The position numbers and the translations under genes were made by a program. Of a stretch of DNA of 64,000 nucleotides, positions 51,134-61,330 are shown one piece after another. The first letter of the stretch is position 1; each line of letters opens with the position of its first letter. Source of the stretch: Anaerolineales bacterium (lineage in GTDB: Bacteria; Chloroflexota; Anaerolineae; Anaerolineales; UBA11579); assembly GCA_019637805.1 (NCBI GenBank), contig JAHBVB010000002.1, positions 513,981-577,980 of the forward strand, given 5' to 3'. The notes under the pieces are model-generated. The model was given only the letters and a program-made list of their open reading frames with translations. It did not search any database and was not told the origin of the DNA.

Positions 51134-52113
51134 TTCTGCTTGCCTGGCTGCTGGCAGCCTGCACGCCGGCAGCCGATAGCGGCAACCCGGTGCAGACCGC
51201 CATGTCAGCCACGCTGACCGCGCGCCCGCTGGTCAGCCCTACCGCGCCACCCAGCCCTCAGCCAGGGGCCGAGACCGGCCCGTCTGGGAAGATCGTCTAT
51301 GTTTGCCAGTACAGCCGGCGCAGCGAGCGCAACCAGATCTGCCTGGCGCAGGCTGACGGCAGCGGCCAGCGCGTGCTGACCCCGGGCGGCGAGTATGACG
51401 ACTTCTTTCCTTCGATCACCCCGGATGGGCAGGCCGTGCTGTTTGTCTCAAGCCGCAATGGTCCATACCAAGTCTACGAGTACGACCTCAACACCGATCA
51501 GGTGCGCCAACTGACCCAGGTGGCCAACCACCGGCTGTATGCGCCGGAAGCCTCGCCGGATAATGCTTATATAGTCTTCTATGGCGAGCGCATTGGGCAG
51601 AGCTATCCGCAGAGCCACAATCTGTGGATTGCGGCCCGCGACGGCAGCAACCCCACGCAGATCACGCAGCGCTCCGGCGGCGCCTGGGACCCGGTTTGGT
51701 CGCCGGACGGCACCCAGATCTTGTTCGCTTCACAGGTGGATGGGCTGCCGCAGTTGGTGGTGGTCAATGCGGATGGCAGTGCGCCGCGCCAGGTCACCAG
51801 CCTTAGCGGCATCCGCGGGCGCAATGACTGGTCGCCGCAGGGCTTGCTCTCAACCTACATTGGCACCCCCTGGGACCGTGATATCTATACTTTTGACTTG
51901 AATGGCGAAAATGTGCGCCAGCTGACGGATGGCTTTAACAACCTGGCGCCCAGCTTTTCACCGGACGGGCAGTGGATCACCTTCATGTCCTATCGTGATC
52001 ATCCCAACCAGAATCTGGGCTGTGAAATTTACATCATGCGCGTGGATGGCACTGACCTGCGCCGGCTGACCGATAACGACATCTGTGATTGGCAGCCGCG
52101 CTGGGGACCCTAA
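51109..52113 (+). CDS. TolB-like beta-propeller lipoprotein
   Basis: 334 aa from ATG 51109, overlapping the DUF456 stop by 25 bp. Signal peptide with lipobox LLAAC (Cys18), Thr/Pro-rich spacer to about 60, then repeated PD40/TolB blades: FFPSITPDGQAVLFVSSR, APEASPDNAYIVFYGER, DPVWSPDGTQILFASQ and APSFSPDGQWITFMSYR. A surface-tethered propeller, probably a binding scaffold. Confidence 0.88.
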   Translation: MGRRRLFLILLAWLLAACTPAADSGNPVQTAMSATLTARPLVSPTAPPSPQPGAETGPSGKIVYVCQYSRRSERNQICLAQADGSGQRVLTPGGEYDDFFPSITPDGQAVLFVSSRNGPYQVYEYDLNTDQVRQLTQVANHRLYAPEASPDNAYIVFYGERIGQSYPQSHNLWIAARDGSNPTQITQRSGGAWDPVWSPDGTQILFASQVDGLPQLVVVNADGSAPRQVTSLSGIRGRNDWSPQGLLSTYIGTPWDRDIYTFDLNGENVRQLTDGFNNLAPSFSPDGQWITFMSYRDHPNQNLGCEIYIMRVDGTDLRRLTDNDICDWQPRWGP

Positions 52114-52167
52114 AACTTACAATACCGACAACATCCACAACACCGGCAATCGCTTGTCGGCCGGCAG

Positions 52168-52863
52168 TTAACCCAAATAATCGGCAGCTAGTCGGGTTTC
52201 CACCACCTGGCCGTCTTGCATCTCCACCTGATAGGCTGCCGCCCCCGGCCGCGCGCCCACCAGCCGGTACAGTTTGCCATCCACATAGTGCGCTGCGGTG
52301 GCATCATCCAGAGCGATGCCCGCCGGCATGCCCTCTTTCTTGATCAGTCGTTGATAGGCCGCTCGCCGGGCGCGCTCGCCATCGTAGTGTGGGCAGCAGG
52401 ACCCGGGCAGTATCCCCAGGCAATCCAGCGCGGTCAGTTTGCCGGGGATCGAGTCGGTCACGCCTTGTTCAAACCAGCAGATCGCTCCAGCGCTCCAACC
52501 CGCCAGGAGTGTGCCGCGCTGGTAGGCATCCCAGATCAGCGCATCCAATCCCCAGCCGCGCCATAAGGCCAGCATGTTCTTGGTGTTGCCGCCGCCGATC
52601 AGCAGGATGTCGTGCTTGGCGATTTCGGCTTCCAAGTTCGCCACAGTGGGCTGGATCAGAGGCAGGTGGCTGGGGCGGCAGTTGTGCTGGCTGAAGGCGG
52701 AATAGAAACTGACGATATAGTCTGGCGCATCGCCGCTGGCGGTGGGCAGGAAGCAGATCGAGGGGTTGTTGACGCCGCTGGCGGCCAGCACGTAGTCTTC
52801 CAGCAGGGCGTTGTGCTCACCATTGGAAAAACGGCCGCCGCCCATGGCGATGATCTGCTTCAT
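52168..52863 (-). CDS. Peptidase E-like serine dipeptidase (S51)
   Basis: 231 aa. Glutamine-amidotransferase-like fold with the nucleophile Ser124 in AGWSAGAICW, preceded by LLIGGGNTKNML, and a likely His in CPHYDGE. The N terminus IIAMGGGRFSNGE is typical. Peptidase E cleaves Asp-X dipeptides; substrate range of this subgroup is uncertain. The start is 3 bp after the DUF5996 stop, so the two are co-transcribed. Confidence 0.88.
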   Translation of the reverse strand: MKQIIAMGGGRFSNGEHNALLEDYVLAASGVNNPSICFLPTASGDAPDYIVSFYSAFSQHNCRPSHLPLIQPTVANLEAEIAKHDILLIGGGNTKNMLALWRGWGLDALIWDAYQRGTLLAGWSAGAICWFEQGVTDSIPGKLTALDCLGILPGSCCPHYDGERARRAAYQRLIKKEGMPAGIALDDATAAHYVDGKLYRLVGARPGAAAYQVEMQDGQVVETRLAADYLG

Positions 52864-52865
52864 GC

Positions 52866-53663
52866 TCAGAGGATGGATTTTTGCAGTTGGTAGGCGCCCT
52901 GCAGGAAGTCTTGGATGCGCTTGGCAGTATCGGCTTTGTCTGCCACTTCAGCATAAGGCAGCAGAGCGCCTTGCCAGCCGCTGGTGTGCCAGCGGGCGCC
53001 GGTTGGGAGGGTTTGTTGCAGCAGATCTTGCTGGAAGGGCGCCGGGCTGACGAAGAAATAAGCGCCGTCTATCCCTGCGCCGGCCGGACTGAAGCCGAAG
53101 AGAATTTGGCTGTCCGGGCTGGTTCCCAACAAGGCGAACGACAGGTCGAAAAGCTTGGGCCACACCAGCACGGGGGACTTCTCTCCGGGCAGCGCTTCAC
53201 TTAGATTTTCAAACAAACGGCCCACCTGGCTGAGGATGCCGAAATAGCGTTCGGCCTCATCAAAAGCGTAGTTGTTGGGCCGGTCGCTGGCGAATTTGCG
53301 CTGGTTGATCTTGCCGTGCACGTCCATCTCGGCCAATTTGGCAATGATCTGCTCGCCCAGTTTTGTGGCGCTCAACCCTTCGCTGATGCGCCATTGGTGC
53401 ACATCGCCTTCACTGGTGCTGAACAAGACATAGTGGTTGCGCAGGTCCAGGCTCAGCGAGAAATTGCGGCTGGTGTTGAGCGGGTGGGGGATCGGCGTGG
53501 TGGTTAGCCCTGAGGTATACAGCCGCAGGCTGCCGTGCTCATCGCGTGGCAGCTCTGGCGTAAAAGCGGCCCGAATGGCCCCCAAGACACGCGCATAGGC
53601 GTGCAAAGTTTCACGCGTTTCGTCCCAGGGAGTCAGTTTCGGAAAGGTACTTTTGCTGGCCAC
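52866..53663 (-). CDS. DUF5996-family protein
   Basis: 265 aa. Starts WDETRETLHAYARVLGAIR, then LRLYTSGLTTTPIPHPLN and LDLRNHYVLFSTSEGD, which match my memory of the DUF5996 family; the C-terminal part has FGFSPAGAGIDGAYFFVSPAP. Soluble, function unknown. A short hairpin GGGGT-CGA-GCCCC (53690-53702) lies upstream. Confidence 0.75.
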   Translation of the reverse strand: MASKSTFPKLTPWDETRETLHAYARVLGAIRAAFTPELPRDEHGSLRLYTSGLTTTPIPHPLNTSRNFSLSLDLRNHYVLFSTSEGDVHQWRISEGLSATKLGEQIIAKLAEMDVHGKINQRKFASDRPNNYAFDEAERYFGILSQVGRLFENLSEALPGEKSPVLVWPKLFDLSFALLGTSPDSQILFGFSPAGAGIDGAYFFVSPAPFQQDLLQQTLPTGARWHTSGWQGALLPYAEVADKADTAKRIQDFLQGAYQLQKSIL

Positions 53664-53748
53664 GGCCCTAGTATACAGGCAAAAATTGGGGTCGAGCCCC
53701 TACGGTACAATACCGCCATCACCTGTAGTTTGCTAGGAGTACAAGCAC

Positions 53749-55764
53749 ATGCGCCCCAACGCGGAGCTCGAACAAAAAGCCATCAACACCCTGCGGTTCC
53801 TGTCTGCCGACGCCATTCAAACCGCCAATTCCGGCCACCCTGGCTTGCCCATGGGCAACGCGGCGGTGGCCTATACCCTGTGGACCCAGCACCTGCGCCA
53901 CAACCCCAAGAATCCGGCTTGGGCGGGCCGGGATCGCTTTGTGCTCTCGGGCGGGCATGGCTCCATGCTGCTGTACTCCCTACTGCATCTGACCGGCTAT
54001 GACCTTTCGCTGGAGGACATCAAACAGTTCCGCCAGTGGGAGAGCAAGACGCCCGGCCATCCGGAATATTGGCTGACCCCCGGCGTGGAAACCAGCACCG
54101 GCCCGCTGGGCCAGGGCTTCGTCAACGCGGTCGGCATGGCCATGGGTGGCGCGCACCTGGCGGCACGCTTCAACCGGCCGGGGCATACCCTGTTCGATTA
54201 CTACGTTTACGCCATCGTCACCGACGGCGATCTGATGGAAGGCATCACTGCCGAGGCGGCTTCGCTGGCCGGGCATCTTAAGCTGGGCAAGCTGGTCTTC
54301 CTCTACGATGACAACAGCATCTCGATCGATGGCAGCACCAGCCTGGCCTTCAGCGAAGATGTCGGCAAACGTTTCGAGGCCTATGGTTGGCATGTGTCGC
54401 AAGTGGCGGACGGTAACGATGTCGCCGCGCTGGACGCGGCCATCCAGGCTGCCCAAGCCGACCCGCGCCCTTCGCTGATCAAAGTGCGCACGATCATCGG
54501 CTACGGCCTGCCCAAGCGCGCCGGCACTGAAAAGGCGCATGGCGAGCCACCCGGCTTGGAAGAGTTGAATGGCGCCAAGGCCGCCCTGGGTTGGCCGCAG
54601 GAACCCTGGTTCCTGGTTCCCGGTGAAGTGCTGGAGCTGTACCGCGACGCGCTGGAGCAAGGCGCCGAGCGACAAGCTGCCTGGGAGGCGGATCTGGCCG
54701 CTTATCGGGGGGCGCACCCGCAGTTGGCCGCCGAACTGGAACGCATCATCAAGGGCGATCTGCCGGCGGGCTGGGACAAGGACCTGCCGGTCTTCCCGGC
54801 TGACGCCAAAGGCATGGCCACCCGCGTCTCCTCCGGCAAGGTGCTGAATGCGATTGCCGAGAAGCTGCCCGATCTGTTGGGTGGCTCTGCAGACCTGCAT
54901 CCCTCCACCAAAACCTTCATCGACTCCGCCCAGGCCTTTTCAGCGGAGACGCCGCAGGGTCGCAGCGTGCACTACGGCGTACGTGAGCATGCTATGGGCG
55001 CCGTCGTCAACGGGCTCAACACCACGCCGGGCATCATCGCCTTCGGGGCCACCTTCCTGGTCTTTTCCGACTACATGCGCCCGGCGTTGCGCCTCTCGGC
55101 GCTCTCACCGCACCACAGCATTTGGGTCTTCACCCATGACAGCGTCGGCCTGGGCGAAGACGGCCCGACTCACCAGCCGGTGGAGCACCTGGCCGCTTTA
55201 CGCGCCATCCCCAACATGACCGTCATCCGTCCGGCGGACGCCAACGAGACGCGTGAAGCCTGGTTGGCGGCCATCCGCCGCCGCAACGCCCCCACCTGTC
55301 TGATCTTCACCCGGCAGGATCTGCCCACCCTGGACCGCAAAACTTATGCCTCAGCGGCCGGACTGCACAAAGGCGCCTATGTACTGGCCGACCTGGGCCA
55401 GGGCGTGCCGGAGATGATCTTGATGGCTACCGGTTCTGAGGTTTCGCTGATCGTTGAGGCTGGAGCCAAACTGACCGCCGAAGGCCACCGCGTGCGCCTG
55501 GTCTCCTTCCCCAGCTGGGAGCTGTTTGCTGCCCAGCCCAAGAGCTACCGCGAGCGCGTGCTGCCGCCCAGCGTCACCAGGCGCCTGGCGGTGGAAGCGG
55601 GCGTGGCCCAGGGATGGGAGCGCTGGGTCGGCGCGCAGGGCGAGATCATCTCGCTGGAGCGTTTCGGCGCCTCGGCCCCGGGCGACGAAGCTTTGAAGAA
55701 GTTGGGCTTTAGCACTGCTAATGTATTGAAGCAGGCGCGCAAACTACTGGCTGGTCAGGGCTAA
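53749..55764 (+). CDS. tkt: Transketolase
   Basis: 671 aa, family length. Thiamine diphosphate motif [17 protein letters not shown] with [11 protein letters not shown], the N-terminal [18 protein letters not shown], the pyrimidine domain signature [20 protein letters not shown] and the C-terminal domain ending in LEAG-type sequence. Moves two-carbon units between sugar phosphates in the pentose phosphate pathway. TACAAT at 53705-53710 is a candidate -10. The methyltransferase gene starts 2 bp after the stop. Confidence 0.97.
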   Translation: MRPNAELEQKAINTLRFLSADAIQTANSGHPGLPMGNAAVAYTLWTQHLRHNPKNPAWAGRDRFVLSGGHGSMLLYSLLHLTGYDLSLEDIKQFRQWESKTPGHPEYWLTPGVETSTGPLGQGFVNAVGMAMGGAHLAARFNRPGHTLFDYYVYAIVTDGDLMEGITAEAASLAGHLKLGKLVFLYDDNSISIDGSTSLAFSEDVGKRFEAYGWHVSQVADGNDVAALDAAIQAAQADPRPSLIKVRTIIGYGLPKRAGTEKAHGEPPGLEELNGAKAALGWPQEPWFLVPGEVLELYRDALEQGAERQAAWEADLAAYRGAHPQLAAELERIIKGDLPAGWDKDLPVFPADAKGMATRVSSGKVLNAIAEKLPDLLGGSADLHPSTKTFIDSAQAFSAETPQGRSVHYGVREHAMGAVVNGLNTTPGIIAFGATFLVFSDYMRPALRLSALSPHHSIWVFTHDSVGLGEDGPTHQPVEHLAALRAIPNMTVIRPADANETREAWLAAIRRRNAPTCLIFTRQDLPTLDRKTYASAAGLHKGAYVLADLGQGVPEMILMATGSEVSLIVEAGAKLTAEGHRVRLVSFPSWELFAAQPKSYRERVLPPSVTRRLAVEAGVAQGWERWVGAQGEIISLERFGASAPGDEALKKLGFSTANVLKQARKLLAGQG

Positions 55765-55766
55765 GC

Positions 55767-56639
55767 ATGCCGGATTTGGCGATGGATTTCCACGCCAGGG
55801 TAGTACACGGCGATAACTTGTCCGTGCTCAAGGCGTTGCCCGACGGCTGCGTCAATCTGATCTACATTGACCCACCGTTTAACACCGGCAAGCGCCAGGC
55901 ACGCAGCCAACTGCGCACAGAGCGGGATGCCAATGGCGATCGCAGCGGTTTCCAAGGTCAACGCTACAGTACGACAGTGTTGGGCAGCCGCTCCTTTGAA
56001 GACCAGTTTGAAGATTATCTGCAGTTCTTGGAGCCGCGGCTGCGCCAAGCGCAGCGTGTGCTGGCGGCCAATGGCAGCCTGTACTTCCATGTCGACTATC
56101 GCGAAGTGCACTACTGCAAGGTCTTGTTGGATCAGATCTTTGGCCGCCAGAACTTTTTGAACGAGATCATTTGGGCCTATGATTACGGCGCGCGGCCCAA
56201 GGACCGCTGGCCGCCGAAGCACGACAATATTTTGCTGTATGTGCGTGACAAACAGCACTACACTTTCAATTTGGACGATATCGACCGCATCCCCTATATG
56301 GCCCCGGGCCTGGTGGGGGCGGAGAAGGCTGCCAAGGGCAAGCTGCCCACCGACACTTGGTGGCACACCATCGTCAGTCCCACCGGGAAAGAGAAGACCG
56401 GCTATCCTACGCAGAAGCCACTGGGCATCCTGCGCCGCATTCTGTCCGCCTCGTCCAACCCCGGTGAACTGGTGCTGGACTTTTTTGCCGGCAGCGGCAC
56501 CACCGGGGCAGCAGCCTTGGAATTGGGCCGCCGCATGCTGCTGGTGGACGCTAATCCGGAAGCGATTGATGTAATGAAAGCGCGTTTTGACGGCCAGCCG
56601 GTGGATTTTTTTACCGAGGCCGAATTTCTGAAAGGTTAA
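55767..56639 (+). CDS. DNA methyltransferase (beta class, N6A or N4C)
   Basis: 290 aa. Catalytic motif IV IDPPFNTG (DPPF 35-38) comes early and the AdoMet motif FAGSGTTG (240-246) late, the beta-class order. WWHTIVSPTGKEKTGYPTQKP is the usual approach to motif X. It adds a methyl group to adenine or cytosine-N4. No restriction enzyme lies nearby, so it is an orphan enzyme, placed between tkt and tal with gaps of 2 and 3 bp: an unusual position in a sugar-phosphate operon. Recognition site unknown. Confidence 0.9.
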   Translation: MPDLAMDFHARVVHGDNLSVLKALPDGCVNLIYIDPPFNTGKRQARSQLRTERDANGDRSGFQGQRYSTTVLGSRSFEDQFEDYLQFLEPRLRQAQRVLAANGSLYFHVDYREVHYCKVLLDQIFGRQNFLNEIIWAYDYGARPKDRWPPKHDNILLYVRDKQHYTFNLDDIDRIPYMAPGLVGAEKAAKGKLPTDTWWHTIVSPTGKEKTGYPTQKPLGILRRILSASSNPGELVLDFFAGSGTTGAAALELGRRMLLVDANPEAIDVMKARFDGQPVDFFTEAEFLKG

Positions 56640-56642
56640 GTA

Positions 56643-57764
56643 ATGACCACTGTTCCGCAAAAACTGTATGCCCTGGGCCAATCCCTGTGGTACGACAATA
56701 TCGAGCGCCGTTTATTGGAGAATGGCGAATTGGAGGCCATGATCCAGCGCGGCGATATCTACGGCGTGACCTCCAACCCCAGTATCTTCAACAACGCCAT
56801 TGTTAACTCCAGCGATTACGATGCCCAACTGGCTGAACTGGCCAAGCTGGGCGCCGGCACCGCGGAGATCTTTGATGCGCTCAGCATTCAAGACATTCAG
56901 GCAGCCTGCGACCTGTTTTTACCGCTGTACCAGAGCAGCCGGGGCGGCGACGGTTACGTCAGCATTGAGGTTCATCCAGACCTGGCCCACGACACAGCCG
57001 CCACCCAGGCCGAGGTCACCCGCCTGTGGGGCTTGGTGGACCGGCCCAACCTGATGGTCAAGATCCCGGCCACGCCGGAAGGCGTGCCGGCCATCCGGCA
57101 TGCGATTGCCGCCGGAGCCAACATCAACATCACGCTGATCTTTTCGCAGCAACGCTACGCGGAGGTGATCGAAGCCTACCTGGCCGGTCTCGAGGAACGC
57201 GTCGAGAACAATCTGCCCATCGGCCACCAGGCTTCAGTGGCTTCTTTCTTTATCTCGCGCATTGACAGCAAGATCGACGGCTGGCTGGATGCGATTGTTG
57301 CCGAGGGTGGCCCGCGCGCCGCCCAGGCCGCCGCCCTGAAGGGCAAGATCGCGGTGGCCAACGCCCGGCTGGCCTACCAGTTGTTCAAGCAGCAGTTCAG
57401 CTCAGAACGGTTTGCTGTGCTGCAGAAGAAAGGTGCCCGCGCCCAGCGGCCGCTGTGGGCCTCCACCAGCACCAAAAATCCGGAGTATCCCGACCTGCTC
57501 TACGTGGATACCTTAATTGGCGAGCAGACCGTCAACACGCTGCCGCCGCAAACCTTGGAAGCGGTGAAGCACCATGGCAAGGCTGAGTTGAGCATTGAGG
57601 CCGATCTGGACGCGGCGCGCGCTCACCTGCAAGAGCTGACGGAGCTGGGCCTCTCCCTCGACCAGGCCACCACTGAGCTGGAAGCCGAGGGCGTGGCCGC
57701 CTTCTCCAAGGCGATACAAACCTTGTTTGAGGCGATTGAGCAGCGCGCCAAGGCGATCGGCTAG
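56643..57764 (+). CDS. tal: Transaldolase
   Basis: 373 aa, the longer bacterial form. The Schiff-base Lys is in NLMVKIPATPEG; DIYGVTSNPSIFNNAI at the start and NINITLIFSQQRYAEV are class marks, followed by VASFFISRIDSKID and LWASTSTKNPEYPD. Exchanges three-carbon units between sugar phosphates with transketolase. Third gene of the tkt-methyltransferase-tal operon. Confidence 0.96.
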   Translation: MTTVPQKLYALGQSLWYDNIERRLLENGELEAMIQRGDIYGVTSNPSIFNNAIVNSSDYDAQLAELAKLGAGTAEIFDALSIQDIQAACDLFLPLYQSSRGGDGYVSIEVHPDLAHDTAATQAEVTRLWGLVDRPNLMVKIPATPEGVPAIRHAIAAGANINITLIFSQQRYAEVIEAYLAGLEERVENNLPIGHQASVASFFISRIDSKIDGWLDAIVAEGGPRAAQAAALKGKIAVANARLAYQLFKQQFSSERFAVLQKKGARAQRPLWASTSTKNPEYPDLLYVDTLIGEQTVNTLPPQTLEAVKHHGKAELSIEADLDAARAHLQELTELGLSLDQATTELEAEGVAAFSKAIQTLFEAIEQRAKAIG

Positions 57765-57851
57765 CTTTTCCGTAAGGCGTGTGTGGCATTTTCTGCCCGG
57801 TTTACGTTGTGTCTTGATACGTAGATTGCACGGATCTGTGAGGAGAGTCTG

Positions 57852-60446
57852 ATGCTAAAGCATTCACGATTTGCTTTAGGGTGGAGCTTATTGCTGCTTA
57901 TGGCCGTCTTGCTGGCTGCCTGTGCCGCACCGGCTGTGACCGAGGCGGACACACCGGATGGCAGTGAGGAGCCTTCCCAGCTGGAGCAGCTGCCTGTTCC
58001 CATCGAGGAATTGTTGGTATATGTACCGGCGGGGCGCTTTGTGATGGGCAGTGACCCGGAATTTGACACCCTGGCCGAAGACGACGAATTTCCGCAGCAT
58101 TCCGTGCTTCTGGATGGTTTTTTCATCTATCGTAATGAGGTCACCAACGGACTGTACAAACAGTGTGTGGCCGCTGGCGATTGTACAGAACCCACGATCT
58201 TCGAAGAAGGTCCTTCCACTTACTACAACGATCCTGAATATCTCAATCACCCCATCGTGGGTGTCACCTGGGTCCAGGCCGACGCTTTCTGTACCTGGGC
58301 CGACAGCCGCCTGCCTACTGAGGCCGAATGGGAAAAGACCGCCCGCGGTGAATTTGGCAACATCTATCCCTGGGGCAACAATGAGCCGGAGTGCTCGCTG
58401 GCCAATCTGGACGGCTGCTTTGTCGACCCGGAGTTTACCGACAAGATCGGCCAGCGGCCTGATGGCGAGAGCTTGTATGAAGCCGATGATATGGCCGGCA
58501 ATGTATGGGAGTGGACCCAGGATTGGTATGACGAGGACTATTATCATACGGCTCCCGGCATGAATCCGGGTGGACCGGAAAATGGCGAGCTGCGCGTGGT
58601 GCGCGGCGGCAGCTATGAAGATAGCTTGGAAGCTTTGCGCTCTGCGGAGCGTATGGCGCTGGATCCCGAAGAAGCCTATAACAATGTGGGCTTCCGCTGT
58701 GTCCCGGTTGGCTTACCCTCAGCGGCCAAGGCTCCCTTCTGCCAGACCACTTATACGCCGTTCTGCTTCGGTGACGAACCGGACTGCGGCCCGCTAGCCC
58801 AGGCCACTCCCCAAAGCGATGAGTATGAGTTCGTAAGTTTTGGCTGCCCTCAGAATGGATTGGTCAATATCCGCATTCAAGCCAACAAGCCCGCCGGCGG
58901 TGGTGAGACCGTCACCGTGGGCGGAGTGGTCTACACCTGTATCGACTCGACCGTCAATCCAGGGCAATGGATCTGTAGCGGCAGCCCGCCAACCGCAGGA
59001 ACACTGACAACCGTCCAGGTATGCCCAGGGCCTGCGGCAGCAGGCGGCGCGGCGCTGGTCGCTTTTGGCGGCCAACCAGTTCCGCCTTCTGGCGATCAGC
59101 TGGTCGTCTACCAACCCGCGCCGGCCGCCCAACCGGCTGGTCTGCATGCCTTTGAGCCGCCGCATCGTTCGCAAGGGCTGGCCGCTTTCCAGACCGCAGC
59201 CGGGCCTGATTACTGTGCCGACGGATACCTCTACAACCCGACTACCGGCCAGTGTGAGCAGACGCCGGATGGCGTAGGTTGCCCCGAGGGTTGGAGCTAC
59301 AGTGCCGCCGCTTATGCCTGTGTGCCAAGTGACGGCGCCTGCCCTGCGGGAACGATCTACAATTCCGATTCACAGGTTTGTGAGCCTGAAACTGGGCAGG
59401 ACTGCCCGTTGGGCTTTGAGTACGACGAGGCCAGCAACTCCTGCCAGCCTGGTAGCGGTGATGCGGGTGGCTGCCCGGCAGGGTATTACTTTGATACGCA
59501 GATCAACTGCTGTGCTCCGCTGACTGGTGACAATTTGGGGTGTGAACCTGGCTTCTACCGCTCCGTGGCGACCAATGAATGCCTGCCGCTGGACCAGAAT
59601 GGCTGCCAGCAGGGCTACATTTACAATCGCTATGAAGGCGGCTGCGTGCCGGATTATGGCAATACCCAGTTCGTCAACAATAACTGCCGCCTGCCTGGTT
59701 ATGTAATGAATGAGGCTGGGCAATGCGAACCTGCGGGCACAGTCCCCACTGCAGACTGTGGTCAGGGGGCGTACTACAACCCCTACAGCCAGCAGTGTGA
59801 GCCTCTTGGCGAGAATGGTTGCCAACCGGGTTACCGCTACGACCCGCTTACCGAAGCCTGCCTGCCTGGGGATGGCCCTGGCAGCGGCTGCCCGGCTGGC
59901 TACGTGTTCAGCGAACGACTTAATTGCTGCGCTGCTGGGCCGGGGACGGATGGCAGCGCGTGTTTAGGCGACGAACAGCCGGTGGGTCGCTTGATCAGCT
60001 ATGTGGCCGCACCTTCATTGACCGGCTTTGACTACGGGCTGGGCTACTGTGATCCGCGGGGCAGCCGCATCACGGGCCAGACCGAATGCCCGGCTGGCAC
60101 CGCCTATGATGAAGAGCTGGGCTACTGTCTGCAGACCCAATGTGGCTGCGCTCTGGGTACCTATTATGATGCTCGCAGCCAGACCTGCCTGCCTTATGGT
60201 GAAACCCAGTCCGGTTGCTGGACTTACACGGTCTCCGTACCGGTGTGCCCATACCTGACGCCGACACCTTCGGTCACGCAAACTTGCGACCGCGGCGAGA
60301 CCTTTAATCCCCAAACACAGCGCTGTGAAGACGATTCAGGAACTTCACCTACTGTCGATCCGCGGATTGCCTATTGTGCTGCGCAGACGGGAACCAATTG
60401 TGCATTTGTGGGGTGTACATGGACTGGCAATGCCTGTGTGCCTTAG
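57852..60446 (+). CDS. SUMF1/FGE-fold lipoprotein with Cys-rich repeats
   Basis: 864 aa. Lipobox LLAAC (Cys20). Residues about 50-290 are a SUMF1-type domain (YVPAGRFVMGSDPEF, RLPTEAEWEKTARGEFG, GNVWEWTQDWYDE, RVVRGGSYEDSLEALRSAER, NVGFRCV). The Cys pair that makes formylglycine is absent after RGGSY, so it is likely a binding rather than oxidase domain. After a middle domain, residues about 455-860 hold about 14 units C-x2-G-x2-[YF]-x5-6-C, the end being CxxxGCTWTGNAC. A large, probably disulfide-rich surface protein. Confidence 0.85.
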   Translation: MLKHSRFALGWSLLLLMAVLLAACAAPAVTEADTPDGSEEPSQLEQLPVPIEELLVYVPAGRFVMGSDPEFDTLAEDDEFPQHSVLLDGFFIYRNEVTNGLYKQCVAAGDCTEPTIFEEGPSTYYNDPEYLNHPIVGVTWVQADAFCTWADSRLPTEAEWEKTARGEFGNIYPWGNNEPECSLANLDGCFVDPEFTDKIGQRPDGESLYEADDMAGNVWEWTQDWYDEDYYHTAPGMNPGGPENGELRVVRGGSYEDSLEALRSAERMALDPEEAYNNVGFRCVPVGLPSAAKAPFCQTTYTPFCFGDEPDCGPLAQATPQSDEYEFVSFGCPQNGLVNIRIQANKPAGGGETVTVGGVVYTCIDSTVNPGQWICSGSPPTAGTLTTVQVCPGPAAAGGAALVAFGGQPVPPSGDQLVVYQPAPAAQPAGLHAFEPPHRSQGLAAFQTAAGPDYCADGYLYNPTTGQCEQTPDGVGCPEGWSYSAAAYACVPSDGACPAGTIYNSDSQVCEPETGQDCPLGFEYDEASNSCQPGSGDAGGCPAGYYFDTQINCCAPLTGDNLGCEPGFYRSVATNECLPLDQNGCQQGYIYNRYEGGCVPDYGNTQFVNNNCRLPGYVMNEAGQCEPAGTVPTADCGQGAYYNPYSQQCEPLGENGCQPGYRYDPLTEACLPGDGPGSGCPAGYVFSERLNCCAAGPGTDGSACLGDEQPVGRLISYVAAPSLTGFDYGLGYCDPRGSRITGQTECPAGTAYDEELGYCLQTQCGCALGTYYDARSQTCLPYGETQSGCWTYTVSVPVCPYLTPTPSVTQTCDRGETFNPQTQRCEDDSGTSPTVDPRIAYCAAQTGTNCAFVGCTWTGNACVP

Positions 60447-60467
60447 CGACTAAAGATTGAGAGAATG

Positions 60468-60502
60468 CAACGAGGCGCAACTGCTTGCGCCTCGTTGTGT
60501 TT
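60468..60502 (+). terminator. Terminator after the SUMF1 lipoprotein
   Basis: CAACGAGGCGCAA-CTGC-TTGCGCCTCGTTG then TGTTT. Confidence 0.85.
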
Positions 60503-60535
60503 AAGCCCCTAGCAGGTAGTGGAAGGAACAAGAAG

Positions 60536-61294
60536 ATGTCAGGTGTTGAATTTTCAGTCGATGCTCAGGGGATTGGCACATTAACCATTGACCGCCCAGC
60601 GGTGCGCAATGCCCTGGACTGGGAAGCGATGGGCTTATTTTCTGATCTTATTGACCGGGCCGCCAGGGCGATCGACCTGCGCGCCCTGATCGTTACAGGC
60701 GGCGGCGAAACCTTCGTCTCAGGGGGCGACTTACGTGTTTTGGAAAAATACACCAGGCGACGGGATGGCCTGCGTTTGGCCGTGATTATGGGCAATGCCC
60801 TGCAGCGCTTGCGAGCCTTGCCTTGTCCGACAATCGCGGCTATCAATGGCCCTGCACGCGGGGGCGGCGCGGAGATTGCCGCGGCCTGTGACCAGCGCGT
60901 GATGGCCAGCGGAGCGGATATTGGTTTTGTGCATGCCAGTTTGGGTATTACCACTGCCTGGGGTGGGGCGCGCTTTTTACTGCAGTTGGTGGGCTACCCT
61001 ATGGCGCTGGAGCTGATGGCCACCGGACGTGTGCTGAATGCCCAAGAGGCCAAGGAGATCGGCCTGGTGCAGCATGTGGTGGCGGCCGGCGAAGCTTTGC
61101 ACGCCGCACGTGAGTTGGCAGGCCAAATGGCACGGCATCCCCAACAGGCCGTGGAAGCCGCCAAGCGCCTATTGCGCTCAGCCATGATCAGTCCGTTGGC
61201 GGCCAAGCATGCTGAACGCCGTTTGTTTGCTCAGTTGTGGGACAGCGAATTCCGGCGTGAAGCCGTGCGCCGCTTCTTGCACCGCAAGCCCTAG
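60536..61294 (+). CDS. Enoyl-CoA hydratase/isomerase family protein
   Basis: 252 aa from ATG 60536, with GGAAGGAAC upstream. Crotonase fold: DRPAVRNALDWEAM, oxyanion loop FVSGGDLRVLEKY and second loop NGPARGGGAEIAAACD, then VHASLGITTAWGGARFLLQL. The usual catalytic Glu positions are not clear by eye, so exact chemistry (hydratase, isomerase or other) is undecided. An in-frame upstream start at 60485 lies in the terminator and is rejected. Confidence 0.88.
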   Translation: MSGVEFSVDAQGIGTLTIDRPAVRNALDWEAMGLFSDLIDRAARAIDLRALIVTGGGETFVSGGDLRVLEKYTRRRDGLRLAVIMGNALQRLRALPCPTIAAINGPARGGGAEIAAACDQRVMASGADIGFVHASLGITTAWGGARFLLQLVGYPMALELMATGRVLNAQEAKEIGLVQHVVAAGEALHAARELAGQMARHPQQAVEAAKRLLRSAMISPLAAKHAERRLFAQLWDSEFRREAVRRFLHRKP

Positions 61295-61330
61295 AGCGCG
61301 TAGTAAGATAGCCCGCTGAGGTTACGCAGA

